Below are positions 14,927-25,447 of a stretch of DNA of 64,000 nucleotides, piece after piece. The translations under genes and the position numbers were made by a program. The stretch's first letter is position 1. Each line of letters starts with the position of its first letter. This DNA comes from Butyricimonas faecihominis (GTDB lineage Bacteria > Bacteroidota > Bacteroidia > Bacteroidales > Marinifilaceae): the NCBI RefSeq assembly GCF_033096445.1, contig NZ_AP028155.1, forward strand, positions 438,501 through 502,500. Reading direction: 5' to 3'. Below the pieces are notes generated by a model that saw only the letters and a list, made by a program, of their open reading frames with translations, was not told the origin of the DNA and made no database searches.

Positions 14927-15319
14927 ATGAAAGGATTGATATTTCGATATTTTTCGTTGTTACTCCTCTTTTTGATCATCGGGGTAAATCTCTTTGGAAG
15001 TGAAAATTCCAAGGGGAATATTCCTATTTCTGATAAGGAGAACATAGAAAAAGCGTCGGAAGAATTCCAAGTTTCCACTACCCCGTTTGATCAGCATGGA
15101 GTTTTTGAACGAACTTTAGAGTTTTCAAGCCGGCAGATTGTTAATAATGGAAGTCGGGAACAATTCTCCCTCTCGTTCTATCGAAAAACAGAACTTGCGT
15201 CACGTAGAAGTGAATTCCGGATGATGGCAGAAAAGACTTACGGGTATTTTTCCGATTTGTTGGGACTTCGACATTTTCAAGGTTTCTACGTGTTCGATTT
15301 GTGTAAAATCATTATTTAG
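14927..15319 (+). CDS. Secreted 130-aa protein, paralog of the one at 21548-21940
   Basis: A 130-residue protein with an N-terminal hydrophobic signal (LIFRYFSLLLLFLIIGVNLF) and a hydrophilic body. The C-terminus, YFSDLLGLRHFQGFYVFDLC then KIII, matches the C-terminus of the protein at 21548-21940 (IFDYLSMKHIQGFYIYWMNK then MII): both have (K/R)H-x-QGFY-x5-K-x-I-I at the very end and both are exactly 130 residues long. The rest has diverged. I do not recognise a family. The pair brackets the ExbB-ExbD-ExbD-TonB-PstS-TPR cluster, so an envelope role tied to that motor is a reasonable guess only. Confidence 0.6.
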   Translation: MKGLIFRYFSLLLLFLIIGVNLFGSENSKGNIPISDKENIEKASEEFQVSTTPFDQHGVFERTLEFSSRQIVNNGSREQFSLSFYRKTELASRRSEFRMMAEKTYGYFSDLLGLRHFQGFYVFDLCKIII

Positions 15320-15534
15320 TTATTCCTAGGTCCGTTTTGTCCAGTGTCACGAATGGTGATACCGGTGAGTTGTACTCGCTCATTGAAAGCGTGTTTTGAT
15401 ATGACATGCTGGTATAGAGGTGACTAATGTAATTATGGTATCTTTCTTCGGATACGGACGGACGAATTATATCCTTATTTTTCAGTGTATTATAAAATTG
15501 AATTTATTCATAAACGAATAATAATAGTAGACCT

Positions 15535-15660
15535 ATGGAGAATAGTAAAGAAGATGCCAAGGGTTTTACCAACTCGGCATTATTTCAAACATTGTACCCG
15601 ATCGTGATCATGTTAGTCATATTTGGTTTGGTTTTCTTGGCATTATACGTGGCATTATAA
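15535..15660 (+). CDS. 41-aa single-pass membrane protein upstream of exbB
   Basis: ATG at 15535 to TAA at 15658-15660 encodes a 41-residue protein: a charged start (MENSKEDAKGF), then one strongly hydrophobic helix (about 20-41, YPIVIMLVIFGLVFLALYVA). The gap to exbB is only 33 bases, so it is probably the first gene of the TonB-motor operon. The size and topology resemble small accessory subunits of membrane complexes. No family recognised. Confidence 0.55.
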   Translation: MENSKEDAKGFTNSALFQTLYPIVIMLVIFGLVFLALYVAL

Positions 15661-15693
15661 TATTAAAGCGTTTAAAATATAAAAAATACTCCT

Positions 15694-16509
15694 ATGAAAA
15701 AGACTGCAACAAAACAAGGAACAAGAAGAAGTTTAGGTATTTCTGCATTTCCGATAATCATTCTGTGTTTTATACTGGCAATGGTTATTTATCATTTCGT
15801 GTATGGTAATCCGGCTAATTTTATTAATAATGACCCGAATAATCATCCTATTCAGGGAAATTTACTAGGTACGATTTATAAAGGAGGGATCATCGTTCCG
15901 GTTATCCAGACTTTGTTATTTACGGTATTGACTTTAAGCGTGGAGCGGTTGATTGCCTTAAAAAGAGCAAAAGGGAAGAAGAATTTGCAACAATTCGTGA
16001 CGAAGGTGAAGAGTGATCTTGAGGAGGGGAATATTGAGGCTGTTCGCCAAGCTTGTGACGAACAGAAAGGAACCGTGGCAAACGTGATTAAATCATCGCT
16101 TTCTACTTATTCACAGGTGTCAGCTTGTGACACGTTGTCGAAAGAAGAGAAACAGTTGGCAGTACGGAAAGATCTGGAAGAGGCTACCATGCTTGAGTTG
16201 CCGACGATGGAACAGAATCTGGGGGTAATAGCCACGATCACTACTTTAGGGACTTTGATGGGATTGCTCGGAACTGTAATCGGGATGATCAAGTCTTTCG
16301 CTGCATTATCTTCTGCCGGGGGAACGGATTCTATTGCCCTTTCTACCGGTATTTCGGAGGCGCTTGTGAACACGGCTTTCGGTATTGCAACCGGGGCGTG
16401 TGCTGTGATTGCTTACAATTTTTTCACCAGTAAGATAGACGGGATCACGCATAGTATTGACGAGATCGGGGCTTACTTGGTACAGAGTTTCACGATTAAA
16501 CAACGCTAG
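15694..16509 (+). CDS. exbB: MotA/TolQ/ExbB proton channel family protein
   Basis: A 271-residue ExbB-type protein with one TM helix at about 17-37, a second at about 65-85 and two long helices in the C-terminal half (about 165-190 and 210-235) containing TLGTLMGLLGTVIGMIKSF and FGIATGACAVIAYNFF. ExbB pentamers with ExbD use the proton gradient to energise TonB. The ExbD-ExbD-TonB genes follow in order at 24-30 base spacing, so this is one operon. Confidence 0.93.
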   Translation: MKKTATKQGTRRSLGISAFPIIILCFILAMVIYHFVYGNPANFINNDPNNHPIQGNLLGTIYKGGIIVPVIQTLLFTVLTLSVERLIALKRAKGKKNLQQFVTKVKSDLEEGNIEAVRQACDEQKGTVANVIKSSLSTYSQVSACDTLSKEEKQLAVRKDLEEATMLELPTMEQNLGVIATITTLGTLMGLLGTVIGMIKSFAALSSAGGTDSIALSTGISEALVNTAFGIATGACAVIAYNFFTSKIDGITHSIDEIGAYLVQSFTIKQR

Positions 16510-16533
16510 TATACACTTGTTAATATATACGTT

Positions 16534-17136
16534 ATGAGTCAGAAAATTAAAAAGAAATCAACGTTTATCGACATGACGGCCATGAGCGACGTGACGGTAC
16601 TGTTGTTGACGTTTTTCATGCTGACTTCCACGTTTATCCAGAAAGAACCGGTGCAGGTGAACCCGCCGCAGTCGGTTTCCGAGATCAAGATTCCCGAATC
16701 AAATATCGTCTCTATTTTAGTCGAGCCAACGGGAAAGGTGTTCATGGGACTGGATAAACCACAGGATCGTATCGAGGTGTTGAAAAAGATGGGGGAGAGT
16801 TATCAGATTGAATTTTCGGATCAGGAATTGAAAAAATTCAGTCTGTGTAATTCATTCGGGGTGCCTATTCAGGGGATGAAACAATTCTTGGCATTATCGT
16901 CGGAAGAACAGGATAAAGTGATCATGAATTATGGAATCCCTTGTGATAGCACGAATAACCAGTTTAAATCGTGGATGCAATTTGCCCGGGAGGTGAACAA
17001 GGACTTGGTGATCGCTATCAAGGCGGATCAGAAAACTCCTTACCCGTTGATTAAGGATATTATGGCAACGTTGCAGAATCTGCGAGAGAATCGTTATAAC
17101 TTGATTACCTCGTTGCGTAATATGCCGGAGGTATGA
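16534..17136 (+). CDS. exbD: ExbD/TolR family biopolymer transporter (first of two)
   Basis: A 200-residue ExbD protein. The N-terminal anchor FIDMTAMSDVTVLLLTFFML carries the conserved Asp in the D-V-T-x-L-L-L-T-F motif that takes part in proton flow. The periplasmic domain is longer than in E. coli ExbD (about 140 residues), with an insert around 60-140. The second ExbD follows after 30 bases; two ExbD paralogs in tandem is the usual Bacteroidetes arrangement. Confidence 0.92.
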   Translation: MSQKIKKKSTFIDMTAMSDVTVLLLTFFMLTSTFIQKEPVQVNPPQSVSEIKIPESNIVSILVEPTGKVFMGLDKPQDRIEVLKKMGESYQIEFSDQELKKFSLCNSFGVPIQGMKQFLALSSEEQDKVIMNYGIPCDSTNNQFKSWMQFAREVNKDLVIAIKADQKTPYPLIKDIMATLQNLRENRYNLITSLRNMPEV

Positions 17137-17166
17137 TGGGACTTTATAACTTGTAATTTATTTATT

Positions 17167-17838
17167 ATGGCAGAAATACAACAAAAGGATAGCGGGGAAC
17201 GCAAGAAAGGGAAACAGAAGAAATTCAGTATCCGGGTGGATTTTACGCCTATGGTGGATATGAATATGTTGTTGATTACTTTCTTCATGCTCTGCACGTC
17301 CATGAGTAAACCCCAGACAATGGAAATCAGTATGCCGAGGAAAGATTTGTTGAATGAGCAGGAGCAAAACAAGGTGAAGGCTTCCAAGGCAATGACTATT
17401 TTATTGGGTAAGGAGGGGAGAGTGTACTATTATATGGGAGAGCCGGACTACGAGAATCCCGATATGGTGCAAGAAACTGATTTTTCCCCGAACGGTTTGC
17501 GTGCAATCCTGTTAGGACGTAATCAGGTGGTGATGCAGAAGATCCGGGAATTGAAACAAAAGAAAGCAAACTTGGAGATCTCGAACGAGGAATATCTGAA
17601 AGAGGCTGCCGAGATCAGAAAAGATAAGGATTCTCCCGTTATATTGATCAAGGCTACCGATTTTGCGAATTACAAAAATTTGATTGATGTTCTTGATGAG
17701 ATGCAGATATGTAATATCGGACGGTACGCGATCATGGATATAACTCCGGGGGATTTGCGATTGTTACAGGATAAGACACACGACGGGTATGCCGATGATT
17801 TGAAAGAAGTCATCGAGTACCGGGAGTTAAAACAATAA
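17167..17838 (+). CDS. exbD: ExbD/TolR family biopolymer transporter (second of two)
   Basis: A 223-residue ExbD with a basic lysine-rich N-terminus, then VDFTPMVDMNMLLITFFMLC containing the conserved Asp of the membrane helix. The periplasmic part includes a Lys/Glu-rich helical insert (about 125-155). Only four bases separate its stop from the tonB start. With the previous gene it presumably forms a heterodimeric ExbD. Confidence 0.92.
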   Translation: MAEIQQKDSGERKKGKQKKFSIRVDFTPMVDMNMLLITFFMLCTSMSKPQTMEISMPRKDLLNEQEQNKVKASKAMTILLGKEGRVYYYMGEPDYENPDMVQETDFSPNGLRAILLGRNQVVMQKIRELKQKKANLEISNEEYLKEAAEIRKDKDSPVILIKATDFANYKNLIDVLDEMQICNIGRYAIMDITPGDLRLLQDKTHDGYADDLKEVIEYRELKQ

Positions 17839-17842
17839 GACC

Positions 17843-18667
17843 ATGGCAAAGGATATAAATGTAAATTCGGTAGAGTGGTGTGATCTGATATTCGAAGGAA
17901 AGAATAAGGATTATGGGGCTTACGAGTTGCGTAAACACTCACCCCGGCGTCACTTGACGGCCTATGTCGTGATTATAGGTTGTGTGGTTCTGGCAATGGT
18001 TCTTCCGGCTTTTGTTCGTTTTCTGACACCCGTTAAGGCGCAGGAAAAGATGGTTACGGTGACGGAATTGTCTGATTTGAAGATGGATTTGCCGGAGGTG
18101 AAGGAAGAGAACAAGATCGTGGCGGTGAATGTTCCGCCGCCACCGACGTTGAAGACAACGATTAAGTTCACGGCTCCCGTGATTAAGAAAGATGAAGAGG
18201 TTCGTGAGGAAGACGAGATTAAAACACAGGATGAGGTGAATCAGGCAAAAGCGGCGATTTCCGTGGCGGATGTGAAGGGTAATGACGAGGAAAACGGTAA
18301 GGATATTGCTGATCTGGAAGACCATAAATTGATCGTGGCAAGTGAAGATGAGGTCTTTCAAGTGGTGGAACAAGCTCCCGAATATCCGGGGGGTATGGCT
18401 GCCTTGATGAAATGGATCGGTAAAGAGATCAAGTATCCTTCTATTGCCCAAGAAATGAATATAGAGGGAAGAGTAATCGTACAATTCGTGATCGGACGGG
18501 ACGGGTCGGTACGTGATGTACAAGTGTTGCGTACGGTCGACCCGACGCTGGATAAAGAAGCCGTTCGCGTGGTAAAGGCCATGCGTAAATGGATTCCCGG
18601 AAGACAGCGGGGTGAACCGGTTTCCGTGCGGTTCACTTTACCGATCACGTTTAAATTACAACAATAA
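17843..18667 (+). CDS. tonB: TonB energy transducer
   Basis: A 274-residue TonB. A cytoplasmic N-terminus of about 45 residues with the DYGAYELRKH motif typical of Bacteroidetes TonB is followed by one TM helix (about 45-65), a periplasmic spacer containing VPPPPTLK and acidic stretches, and the C-terminal TonB domain (about 185-274: PEYPGGMAALMKWIGKEIKY, GRVIVQFVIGRDGS, VVKAMRKWIPG). It would drive the SusC-type transporters encoded elsewhere in this window and genome. Confidence 0.95.
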   Translation: MAKDINVNSVEWCDLIFEGKNKDYGAYELRKHSPRRHLTAYVVIIGCVVLAMVLPAFVRFLTPVKAQEKMVTVTELSDLKMDLPEVKEENKIVAVNVPPPPTLKTTIKFTAPVIKKDEEVREEDEIKTQDEVNQAKAAISVADVKGNDEENGKDIADLEDHKLIVASEDEVFQVVEQAPEYPGGMAALMKWIGKEIKYPSIAQEMNIEGRVIVQFVIGRDGSVRDVQVLRTVDPTLDKEAVRVVKAMRKWIPGRQRGEPVSVRFTLPITFKLQQ

Positions 18668-18675
18668 AAGAAATG

Positions 18676-18710
18676 ATTCTGTGATTTAGTGATTGCCGAT
18701 TAGGTGATTA
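18676..18710 (+). repeat. Copy of dispersed intergenic repeat
   Basis: These 35 bases match 13282-13316 except at two positions and contain the same GTGATTGCCGATTAGGTG core. The inverted partner present at the first site is missing here. A short ACTAAATCTAAAATCG tail follows near 18741. Confidence 0.65.
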
Positions 18711-18778
18711 AAAGAAAGCGTTGGACAGCGAGTGAAAATTACTAAATCTAAAATCGTAAATCAAAAATTAGAAAGGTT

Positions 18779-19717
18779 ATGAATATTCGAATCGGCTTTT
18801 GGCTGTTATGCCTGATCTCCCTTGTGGCTTGTAAAGGGAAAACTTCAGGAGTACAAGATACCTTGTTTAGCGGGGTAATTCGAGTTGCAGTCGACGAAAC
18901 GCTGTCTCCCTTGGCCGAGGATGAGATTGCAGTTTTTGAAGCGCAATATAATCAGACAGGTATCGTCCCGATATATACGAGTGAAGTGGATGCAATAACC
19001 CTGTTGTTACGCGACAGCGTGCGCTGGGTGTTGGCCACACGCCCTTTATCGGGGGACGAATTAGAGTCATTCCACAGCAATAAGTTTTTTCCGGAGTCCA
19101 TCAAGATAGCTACTGATGGTGTTGCTTTGATTGTAAACAGGCAAAATGCCGATTCGATATTTAATGTGAGTACTTTAAAGAAAATATTTTCCGGAGAGAT
19201 AACACGTTGGAACCAATTGTCGGCGGATTCGAAATTGGGTGAAATACAAGTTGTGTTTGACCACCGGAATTCCAGCACAGTACGTTACGTGCTGGATTCA
19301 ATATGCGGGTGGGGTAACTTGTCTGATCGATGTCATGCCGCCGGAACGAATCGGGATGTCATCGAGTATGTTACTCGAACTCCCGGTGCTATGGGGGTAA
19401 TCGGGGTCAATTGGATTAGTGACGAACAGGATTCTTTATGCCGGGATTTTCGAAAAGAGATACAGGTGGCACGGATCAGTCGTGCGGAGTTACCTACTTA
19501 CGGGAATAGTTACCAGCCTTACCAGTATTACCTCTACACGGGGCAATATCCATTGTCTCGTGATATATATATTTTACTGAATGATCCCCGGAGCGCACTC
19601 CCAACCGGGTTAACCTCCTTTTTTGCAGGAGCAAGAGGACAGCGAATCATTTTGAAAGCCGGATTGTTACCTGCCACGATGCCTGTGAATATCGTGAACG
19701 TGAGGGACCAACTTTAA
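18779..19717 (+). CDS. PstS-like substrate-binding lipoprotein
   Basis: A 312-residue PBP-like protein of the PstS group. It has a lipoprotein signal (LLCLISLVACKGK, lipid Cys at about 18) and domain landmarks such as DGVALIVNRQNADS, KKIFSGEITRWNQL and FDHRNSSTVRYVLDSI, the last resembling the phosphate-binding loop of PstS. It lacks pst transporter neighbours and instead follows tonB and precedes a TPR gene, an arrangement found in Bacteroidales TonB-motor operons. Whether it binds phosphate is uncertain. Confidence 0.85.
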   Translation: MNIRIGFWLLCLISLVACKGKTSGVQDTLFSGVIRVAVDETLSPLAEDEIAVFEAQYNQTGIVPIYTSEVDAITLLLRDSVRWVLATRPLSGDELESFHSNKFFPESIKIATDGVALIVNRQNADSIFNVSTLKKIFSGEITRWNQLSADSKLGEIQVVFDHRNSSTVRYVLDSICGWGNLSDRCHAAGTNRDVIEYVTRTPGAMGVIGVNWISDEQDSLCRDFRKEIQVARISRAELPTYGNSYQPYQYYLYTGQYPLSRDIYILLNDPRSALPTGLTSFFAGARGQRIILKAGLLPATMPVNIVNVRDQL

Positions 19718-19734
19718 CGAATAATTTTAAGATC

Positions 19735-21390
19735 ATGAAAACGAAATTAATTATATGCGGATTATTTTGCTTGCTTGCAGCGAGGAGCGTGAAGGCAGCA
19801 GACAATAAGGTCGGAATAGATCTTTATGAATCGGGAATGATCGGGGCTGCCAAGGCTTTTTTCCTCGATAATTTGAAGCAACAACGAGAGGGAGTTTTGC
19901 AAGCAGAAACCTGTTACTATCTGGGGGAATGTTATCTGGTGTCGGGGCTTCGTGATTCTGCCGGGGTATACTACCAGAAAGGAATAGAGTTTATGCCTGA
20001 CTATTCTTACAACCGGATCGGGTTAGTTGGGTTGAAATTGGGGAAAGATGTAGACGCTGAAGAGTTGTTCAAAGAGGTGCTTACAAGTAAAAAAGACAAG
20101 AAAGATGCCGGCGTGCAGTTGGCAATAGCCAGAGCATATTTGTATGCAGGTAATATGACAAAAGCAATGGAACACGTGAATCAGGCGAGAGAGTTGGATG
20201 CTAAAAGTGGGCTGCCGTACTTGGTGGAAGGAGATATTCTGGCAGCACAAGGGAAAGTCGGGGAGGCTTGTGCCAAATACGAAACGGCCGCTTATTTTAG
20301 TCCGGATTGTGTGGGAGCATATTTAAAACAGGCTCGCTTGTACATGTCGGCCAATCGTTCCTTATCATTGGAAAAGTTGGATAAGGCCCGGGAAAAATCC
20401 CCGGAATTTTGTGGTATTTATTGTATATTAGGGGAACTGTATGAAATGACCGGAGATAGTAAGGCTGCAGCTGATAATTATTCTAAATTTATTCAGTCGG
20501 GATACTATGACCAGAATAATTTGTTGAGATATGCCGGCATACTGTATTTCGATAAACAGTATGATAAGATGTTACCTATACTTCAGTCCGTGTTGAGAGA
20601 AAAGCCGGAAGATTTGGTGGCTAAACGTTTATATGCTTATTGTCTTTCTAAACGGGAGAATGGGGAAAAATGTCTGGAGGCTATAAAGCATTTTATAGAA
20701 TCTACTCCCGAAGAGAGTCAGATTTGTCAGGATTATCTTTGTTACGCGGAACAGTTGACCGTGAAAAAAGAGTATAACGAGGCAATTACTTATTATAAAA
20801 AGGCGTTGAATGCGGATGGTAAACGTCAGGAGTTATTGAAAGATATTGCGGATCTTTTCGTGAAAAATAGAGAATTGGATTCGGCCGTGGTTTATTATCA
20901 GCAATATTTTGATTTCGTGGAGGAACCGGCCGCGGAAGATTTGTTGAAACTGGGGAAATGTTACTATAATCTGGCTTGTCAGGATTCAGTTCCAGAATTG
21001 CAAAAGGAAGAGCTGATAAAAGCAGATACTTTATTCAAAGAGTTAAGTATTCAAGTTCCTAATAGTTACGTGAGTTATTTTTGGCGGGCTCGGGTAAATT
21101 CCATGCTTGATCCGGAAACAACGAAGGGGTTGGCAAAACCATATTACGAGAAAGTAATAGAAATAGGATCAGTACAACCGGAACGTTATAAACGGGAACT
21201 GATAGAAAGTTATAAATACTTGGGGTATTATCATTACGTGATTGCTGATGCTATTACCACAAAAAATAATGGGAATCCTGATCCGGCAAAAGAAGAATAC
21301 GGGGAAGCAAAGTCATTTTTCTCTAAAGTATTAACGTTGGATGCCAAGGATGAGGTGGCCTTGAAAGCTCTTGAGAGTATTAAGCTGTGA
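19735..21390 (+). CDS. Tetratricopeptide repeat protein, exported
   Basis: A 551-residue protein with a signal peptide (LIICGLFCLLAARSVKAADN) and many TPR units along its length, for example ACAKYETAAYFSPDCVGAYL, the KAAADNYSKFI stretch and EAITYYKKALNADGKRQELL. TPR solenoids mediate protein contacts. The gap to the PstS-like gene is 17 bases, so it belongs to the same operon and probably works with the TonB motor in the periplasm. Confidence 0.88.
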   Translation: MKTKLIICGLFCLLAARSVKAADNKVGIDLYESGMIGAAKAFFLDNLKQQREGVLQAETCYYLGECYLVSGLRDSAGVYYQKGIEFMPDYSYNRIGLVGLKLGKDVDAEELFKEVLTSKKDKKDAGVQLAIARAYLYAGNMTKAMEHVNQARELDAKSGLPYLVEGDILAAQGKVGEACAKYETAAYFSPDCVGAYLKQARLYMSANRSLSLEKLDKAREKSPEFCGIYCILGELYEMTGDSKAAADNYSKFIQSGYYDQNNLLRYAGILYFDKQYDKMLPILQSVLREKPEDLVAKRLYAYCLSKRENGEKCLEAIKHFIESTPEESQICQDYLCYAEQLTVKKEYNEAITYYKKALNADGKRQELLKDIADLFVKNRELDSAVVYYQQYFDFVEEPAAEDLLKLGKCYYNLACQDSVPELQKEELIKADTLFKELSIQVPNSYVSYFWRARVNSMLDPETTKGLAKPYYEKVIEIGSVQPERYKRELIESYKYLGYYHYVIADAITTKNNGNPDPAKEEYGEAKSFFSKVLTLDAKDEVALKALESIKL

Positions 21391-21547
21391 ATCGGTAAAA
21401 GCGTGTCGATTGTGGGGATGTTCTTGTATTAGGATATCCCCAATTTTAATAAAATGAAAATTTAGTATTCGTAAAAGATTAAGTTTTGGTACGGAAATTG
21501 CTTTACAAGGGGAGAGTTGTTTATTGAATATTTAAATAGATTGAATT

Positions 21548-21940
21548 ATGAAGTGGATTTTGCGGGCGATACCAATTTTACTTTTGATGGTTTGTTTTGG
21601 AGGGCAAGCTATGCCGGAGGACATGCCAAGAGAAAGAAGAATGGAGATCACCGGGGAATCGATGAATAGTTCAGAGATTACAGCTACTTTTTCGGCAATT
21701 GATCTGACGGACGTGTATGATTTTCTGGAGAAGTCATTTATGTTGACGGATATTGTGGATTTACCCGAGGATGTAGAAATTCAAAAAGACAAACGAGTGA
21801 GTTCTGCGAAAGAGATTCTCAAACAAGGTATCGAGGGAAAGAATAGTCATGACGCGTGGCGTGATGAAATCTTTGATTACTTGTCTATGAAACATATCCA
21901 GGGATTTTATATTTACTGGATGAACAAGATGATTATTTAA
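21548..21940 (+). CDS. Secreted 130-aa protein, paralog of the one at 14927-15319
   Basis: A 130-residue protein with a signal peptide (ILRAIPILLLMVCFGGQAMP) and an acidic body. It ends IFDYLSMKHIQGFYIYWMNK-MII, sharing the (K/R)H-x-QGFY-x5-K-x-I-I terminus and the total length with the protein at 14927. It stands between the TPR gene and atpD, 157 bases after the former. Function unknown. The shared extreme C-terminus suggests a binding tail. Confidence 0.6.
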   Translation: MKWILRAIPILLLMVCFGGQAMPEDMPRERRMEITGESMNSSEITATFSAIDLTDVYDFLEKSFMLTDIVDLPEDVEIQKDKRVSSAKEILKQGIEGKNSHDAWRDEIFDYLSMKHIQGFYIYWMNKMII

Positions 21941-22055
21941 TTTGTAATAATCATATAAACGTATACTGGGAATCTAGTACATAGCTTGAATATAATAAGG
22001 CTGGGAAGAAACTATTCTGAGTGAATATACGTTAAAGTTATAAGTTGGTATTTAA

Positions 22056-23588
<1,533 letters not shown>

Positions 23589-23738
23589 AGAATGTAAAAT
23601 TTAGAGTTTAGAATGAAAAAGATTCCGAGATTGCCGATTCTATGATTGGATGATTAAAATCACTTAATCGAAAATCATTAAATCACTTAATCGATAGGAT
23701 CTAAAATCTAAAGTTTAAAATCTAAAATAACTAAGGTC
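23589..23738. repeat. AT-rich repeat-filled gap between atpD and atpC
   Basis: 150 bases of short repeated phrases: GATTGCCGATT, AATCACTTAATCGA (twice) and three versions of ATCTAAAATCTAAA. The same phrases occur before atpE, before atpA and at 13,300 and 18,700. No ORF. It seems to be an expanding intergenic repeat inside the operon. Confidence 0.6.
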
Positions 23739-23972
23739 ATGATTTTAAGAATAGTATCTCCGGAAAAAGTGATTTATAAAGGTGAGGTGCAAATGGTGAA
23801 ATTGCCTGGTACGGTGGGTCAGTTTACCGTGTTGGAAAATCATGCACCGTTAGTATCGACATTGACTCCGGGAGAAATTGTCTATAAAGGGTCAGAAGAG
23901 GAAAAGAGTGTACAGATTCGCGGGGGAGTTGTGGAAGTTCGGGACAATAATGTGGTGGTTTGTATAAATTGA
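23739..23972 (+). CDS. atpC: F1Fo ATP synthase subunit epsilon (short form)
   Basis: A 77-residue epsilon subunit made only of the N-terminal beta-sandwich domain (LRIVSPEKVIYKGEVQMVKL, GQFTVLENHAPLVSTL, GGVVEVRDNNVVVCIN). The C-terminal two-helix domain that inhibits ATP hydrolysis in E. coli is absent. The short form is usual for Bacteroidetes, so this is not a truncation. Confidence 0.93.
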   Translation: MILRIVSPEKVIYKGEVQMVKLPGTVGQFTVLENHAPLVSTLTPGEIVYKGSEEEKSVQIRGGVVEVRDNNVVVCIN

Positions 23973-23979
23973 TACACCT

Positions 23980-25113
23980 ATGAAGAATGATTTAAAATAT
24001 ATATTGTTGACACTTGTTCTGTTGGTCGGAACGCTAACTGCAGGTGCGGTTAGAGTGGCCGCAACAGGTGTTAGCGGGGAAGAATCGCAACAGGTCGAGG
24101 ACGAGCTTGCCGTACGGGTGGATTCCGTGATGCAGCAGGAGGAACGGGAGGATAAGGCTTTTGACCCTAAAAAGACTATTTTCGAGCATTTGGGGGACGA
24201 GTATGGATGGACGATTATCGGAAAGGTAACCATACCTCTGCCCGTGATTGTTCGGGATAATGGAGGGGAATGGTATTTTTTCAGTTCTTCACGTTTAGCA
24301 GACGGGAAAACATATAAAGGATTTCATATTGCCGGGGAAGGAGCTTATGAAGGGAAGATCGTGGGGGTAGATGCTACCGGAAACGAATATCGTCCTTATG
24401 ATTTTTCTATCACCAAAAACGCTTTTTCCGTGATGATTAGCGGGCTGATCACGATGTTGATCGTGTTCTCGTTAGTTCGATTTTATAAAAGGAAAAAGTT
24501 TAAGGCCCCGCGTAAGGGAATGGGTGGTTTGGAAATGATCGTCGAAATGTTATATAAAGAGGTTATTGTCAGTGTGCTGGGAAAGGAATCCAAGCGATAT
24601 GCACCCTATCTGTTGACATTGTTCTTTTTTATATTCGTATCCAATATGATGGGGTTGATAGCTGTATTCCCGGGAGGGGCGAACGTGATGGGAAATATGT
24701 CAATCACGCTGGTCTTGGCATTATGTACTTTCGTGGTGATTAATGTTTCAGGGACGAAAGAGTACTGGAAAGAGATATTTTGGCCGGATGTGCCTATGGG
24801 ATTGAAATGTCCGGTACCCTTATTGCCTGTTATCGAGATATTCGGAGTGTTCACGAAACCGGTGGCTTTGATGATTCGTCTTTTCGCTAACATGTTGGGA
24901 GGACACTTGATTGTGTTGGTGTTGATTTCGTTGATCTTTCTGTTTAGCGTGATGGGACAGGTGGTATTGGGCGTTACAACGGTATTTTCAGTATTGTTTG
25001 CCGTGTTTATGAACTTGATTCACGTGTTGATCGGGTTTATTCAAGCATACGTGTTTATGTTGCTTTCAACAATCTTTATCGGGTTGGCGAGAGTGAGGAG
25101 AGTTAAAAGCTAA
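23980..25113 (+). CDS. atpB: F1Fo ATP synthase subunit a
   Basis: A 377-residue subunit a, the proton half-channel of Fo. The usual five to six membrane helices occupy about 145-375. The essential Arg is in ALMIRLFANMLGGH (about residue 300). An N-terminal extension of about 140 residues starts with a signal-like segment (YILLTLVLLVGTLTAGAVRV) and is probably periplasmic; such extensions are common in Bacteroidetes. It starts seven bases after atpC, and no atpI lies between them. Confidence 0.96.
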   Translation: MKNDLKYILLTLVLLVGTLTAGAVRVAATGVSGEESQQVEDELAVRVDSVMQQEEREDKAFDPKKTIFEHLGDEYGWTIIGKVTIPLPVIVRDNGGEWYFFSSSRLADGKTYKGFHIAGEGAYEGKIVGVDATGNEYRPYDFSITKNAFSVMISGLITMLIVFSLVRFYKRKKFKAPRKGMGGLEMIVEMLYKEVIVSVLGKESKRYAPYLLTLFFFIFVSNMMGLIAVFPGGANVMGNMSITLVLALCTFVVINVSGTKEYWKEIFWPDVPMGLKCPVPLLPVIEIFGVFTKPVALMIRLFANMLGGHLIVLVLISLIFLFSVMGQVVLGVTTVFSVLFAVFMNLIHVLIGFIQAYVFMLLSTIFIGLARVRRVKS

Positions 25114-25134
25114 AAACTTAAATCTAAAAGTTTG

Positions 25135-25438
<304 letters not shown>

Positions 25439-25447
25439 AAAGAAGCT

